From positions 1-5,678 of the forward strand of contig JASLFQ010000126.1 of the NCBI GenBank assembly GCA_030150595.1: DNA of 5,678 bases, read 5' to 3'. Every line of letters starts with the position of its first letter. Position 1 is the first letter of the stretch. Both the position numbers and the translations under genes were made by a program. This document shows, piece by piece, positions 4,721 through 5,678 of the stretch. This DNA comes from Aquirhabdus sp. Lineage in GTDB: Bacteria > Pseudomonadota > Gammaproteobacteria > Pseudomonadales > Moraxellaceae. The notes under the pieces are model-generated. The model saw only the letters and a program-made list of their open reading frames with translations. It was not told the origin of the DNA and searched no databases.

Positions 4721-5578
4721 ATGCAAGATTTAACTCAGCAAGTTTTTAAAAAGCAACAAACCGAAAAAAGCAAACGCATTGCCTTGGTGTGGAAAAATAT
4801 GTTTGAAAAGACAAATGCATTATTGAAGACAACGAGTTTTGTGACAGCAAGCCGCTTGTCACAAGTGACGGTCGCATCAGTTTTATCGACAACGTTGTTG
4901 ATTTCAGGCTGTAGCTCTTTTATTGCAGCAAACTCTGGTAGTGAACCTGTCGGTGTGGAGTCAAGTGATCGCTCTTGGGGACAAGTGATTCTCGATAATT
5001 CAATTTCGAAAACCGCAAGTATTAATCTCTATAAATTAGATCCACGTTTCAAACTATCTCGTGTCAATATTTATTGTTTCCACGGCGTAGTTTTGCTCAC
5101 AGGACAAGTACCTGATGCAAATCTCAAACGTCTAGCAGAAGATAATGTGAAGTCGATGGATGATGTCAAAGCTGTTCAGAACTATCTGACTGTTGGTGAT
5201 GAAATTGGTTATTCACAAATTGTACAGGATGGCATTACAACAGCAAATGTTCGTAAAAACTTCATGTTACTCAAAGGCTTCAAAGATTCTCGCGTGAAAG
5301 TGGTTACAGAGAATAATGTGGTGTATTTGATGGGTAAATTGCCGAAAAGCGATGTTGATTGGTTACTTGATACCTTACAGCGCACACCAAATGTTTCCAG
5401 AATTGTGACTTTAATCGATATTCTTCCTGAAGCAGCACCAACGATTTTAGAAACACCTATCGAGCATCGACCATTAACTGTTAATCATGCTAATGATACT
5501 TCAGCCGCAGATCCTACAGCGGTTGCGACGCCGATTGCTGTAGATCCAATGGTGACTTCACAGCAGCTTCCGCAATAA
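4721..5578 (+). CDS. dolP: DolP (YraP)-like dual BON-domain outer-membrane lipoprotein
   Basis: From ATG 4721 this is a 285-residue lipoprotein with two BON domains, compared with 191 residues in E. coli DolP. DolP sits on the inner face of the outer membrane and supports envelope integrity. The lipobox LISGC places the lipidated cysteine at C64, preceded by a hydrophobic stretch at about 49-62 and an unusually long, basic N-region. BON1 spans about 92-158, with YCFHGVVLLTGQVPDANL like E. coli AYQGKVLLVGQSPNAEL. BON2 spans about 166-236, with ITTANVRKNFML, VKVVTENNVVYLMGKL and VSRIVTLIDIL. A T/P/A-rich tail (237-285) is extra. The start 4721 has AGAGG seven bases upstream. ATG 4799 (residue 27) would give a more ordinary signal peptide, and the TTG at 4673 is unlikely. 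The gene follows yraN without an intervening diaA. Confidence 0.88.
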   Translation: MQDLTQQVFKKQQTEKSKRIALVWKNMFEKTNALLKTTSFVTASRLSQVTVASVLSTTLLISGCSSFIAANSGSEPVGVESSDRSWGQVILDNSISKTASINLYKLDPRFKLSRVNIYCFHGVVLLTGQVPDANLKRLAEDNVKSMDDVKAVQNYLTVGDEIGYSQIVQDGITTANVRKNFMLLKGFKDSRVKVVTENNVVYLMGKLPKSDVDWLLDTLQRTPNVSRIVTLIDILPEAAPTILETPIEHRPLTVNHANDTSAADPTAVATPIAVDPMVTSQQLPQ

Positions 5579-5600
5579 GGAGCGGTTTTGTTGCTGTGAC

Positions 5601-5619
5601 ATTCAATTTGAATATTTTT
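5601..5619 (+). terminator. Weak inverted repeat plus T run after dolP
   Basis: ATTCAATTTGAAT (5601-5613) is a perfect odd palindrome followed by ATTTTT. The stem is AT-rich and, allowing a real loop, only four pairs long. It may be a poor terminator for dolP or part of the control region of the next gene. Confidence 0.2.
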
Positions 5620-5628
5620 GGTTAATTT

Positions 5629-5678
5629 ATGAATCAGCAAGTTATTGTAAAACCGCGTAAATTCTCTGGATTGAAGAA
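5629..5678 (+). CDS. N-terminus of an unidentified protein, cut by the window edge
   Basis: An ATG at 5629 opens a frame that stays open for 16 codons to the window end (MNQQVIVKPRKFSGLK). The peptide is basic and has no motif that identifies it. The start lies 50 bases after the dolP stop, with only a weak GGTT-like site upstream, so the start itself is uncertain. A lysine-rich N-terminus ending in SGLK would suit a small membrane enzyme such as diacylglycerol kinase, but that is a guess. Confidence 0.4.
   Translation, partial: MNQQVIVKPRKFSGLK

Noticed and set aside
1..5678. Defence system, toxin-antitoxin pair, mobile element or CRISPR array
   Set aside because: All sizeable genes belong to housekeeping families in a known order. 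There are no direct repeat arrays, transposase motifs, terminal repeats or paired small genes.

Overview
The window looks like chromosomal core DNA from a moderately AT-rich gammaproteobacterium, most likely Moraxellaceae and Acinetobacter-like. This rests on the protein families, the gene order, a SutA-type small acidic protein typical of Pseudomonadales, and the base composition judged by eye. No tRNA, rRNA, insertion sequence, CRISPR array, phage gene or recognisable defence gene is visible.

Layout. (1) Bases 1-1587 hold the 3' end of ubiH and the whole of a second flavin hydroxylase, probably ubiI, joined by an ATGA overlap. This is the end of the pepP-ubiH-ubiI type ubiquinone operon. 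(2) Bases 1588-1821 are a 234-base gap with a GC-richer core of competing small hairpins and, nearer the next gene, an extended -10 promoter. (3) Bases 1822-2130 encode a 102-residue acidic protein resembling the RNA-polymerase-binding regulator SutA. (4) Bases 2145-2176 form a hairpin between convergent genes. (5) Bases 2186-3022, minus strand, are rsmI, the 16S rRNA C1402 2'-O-methyltransferase. (6) Bases 3023-3186 are a shared divergent control region. (7) Bases 3187-4572 hold an lpoA-like gene followed closely by yraN. (8) After a gap with a perfect TATAAT box and a dyad, bases 4721-5578 encode a dual-BON-domain lipoprotein like DolP (YraP). (9) The first 16 codons of an unidentified gene run off the right edge.

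How the genes relate. Genes 5-8 are the conserved neighbourhood rsmI(yraL) < > lpoA(yraM)-yraN-[diaA]-dolP(yraP) known from Escherichia coli, here without diaA. LpoA activates the peptidoglycan synthase PBP1A and DolP supports outer-membrane integrity, so the right half is an envelope-maintenance cluster. The left half supplies the respiratory quinone. The main departures from the E. coli forms are a half-size LpoA with no lipidation cysteine, a DolP with a long N-terminus, an extra C-terminal tail and no tryptophan at the known phospholipid-contact site, and the small acidic gene inserted where the two conserved clusters meet. I found no convincing wholly new system. The best leads are the 1655-1729 element, the SutA-like gene, and the altered LpoA and DolP.
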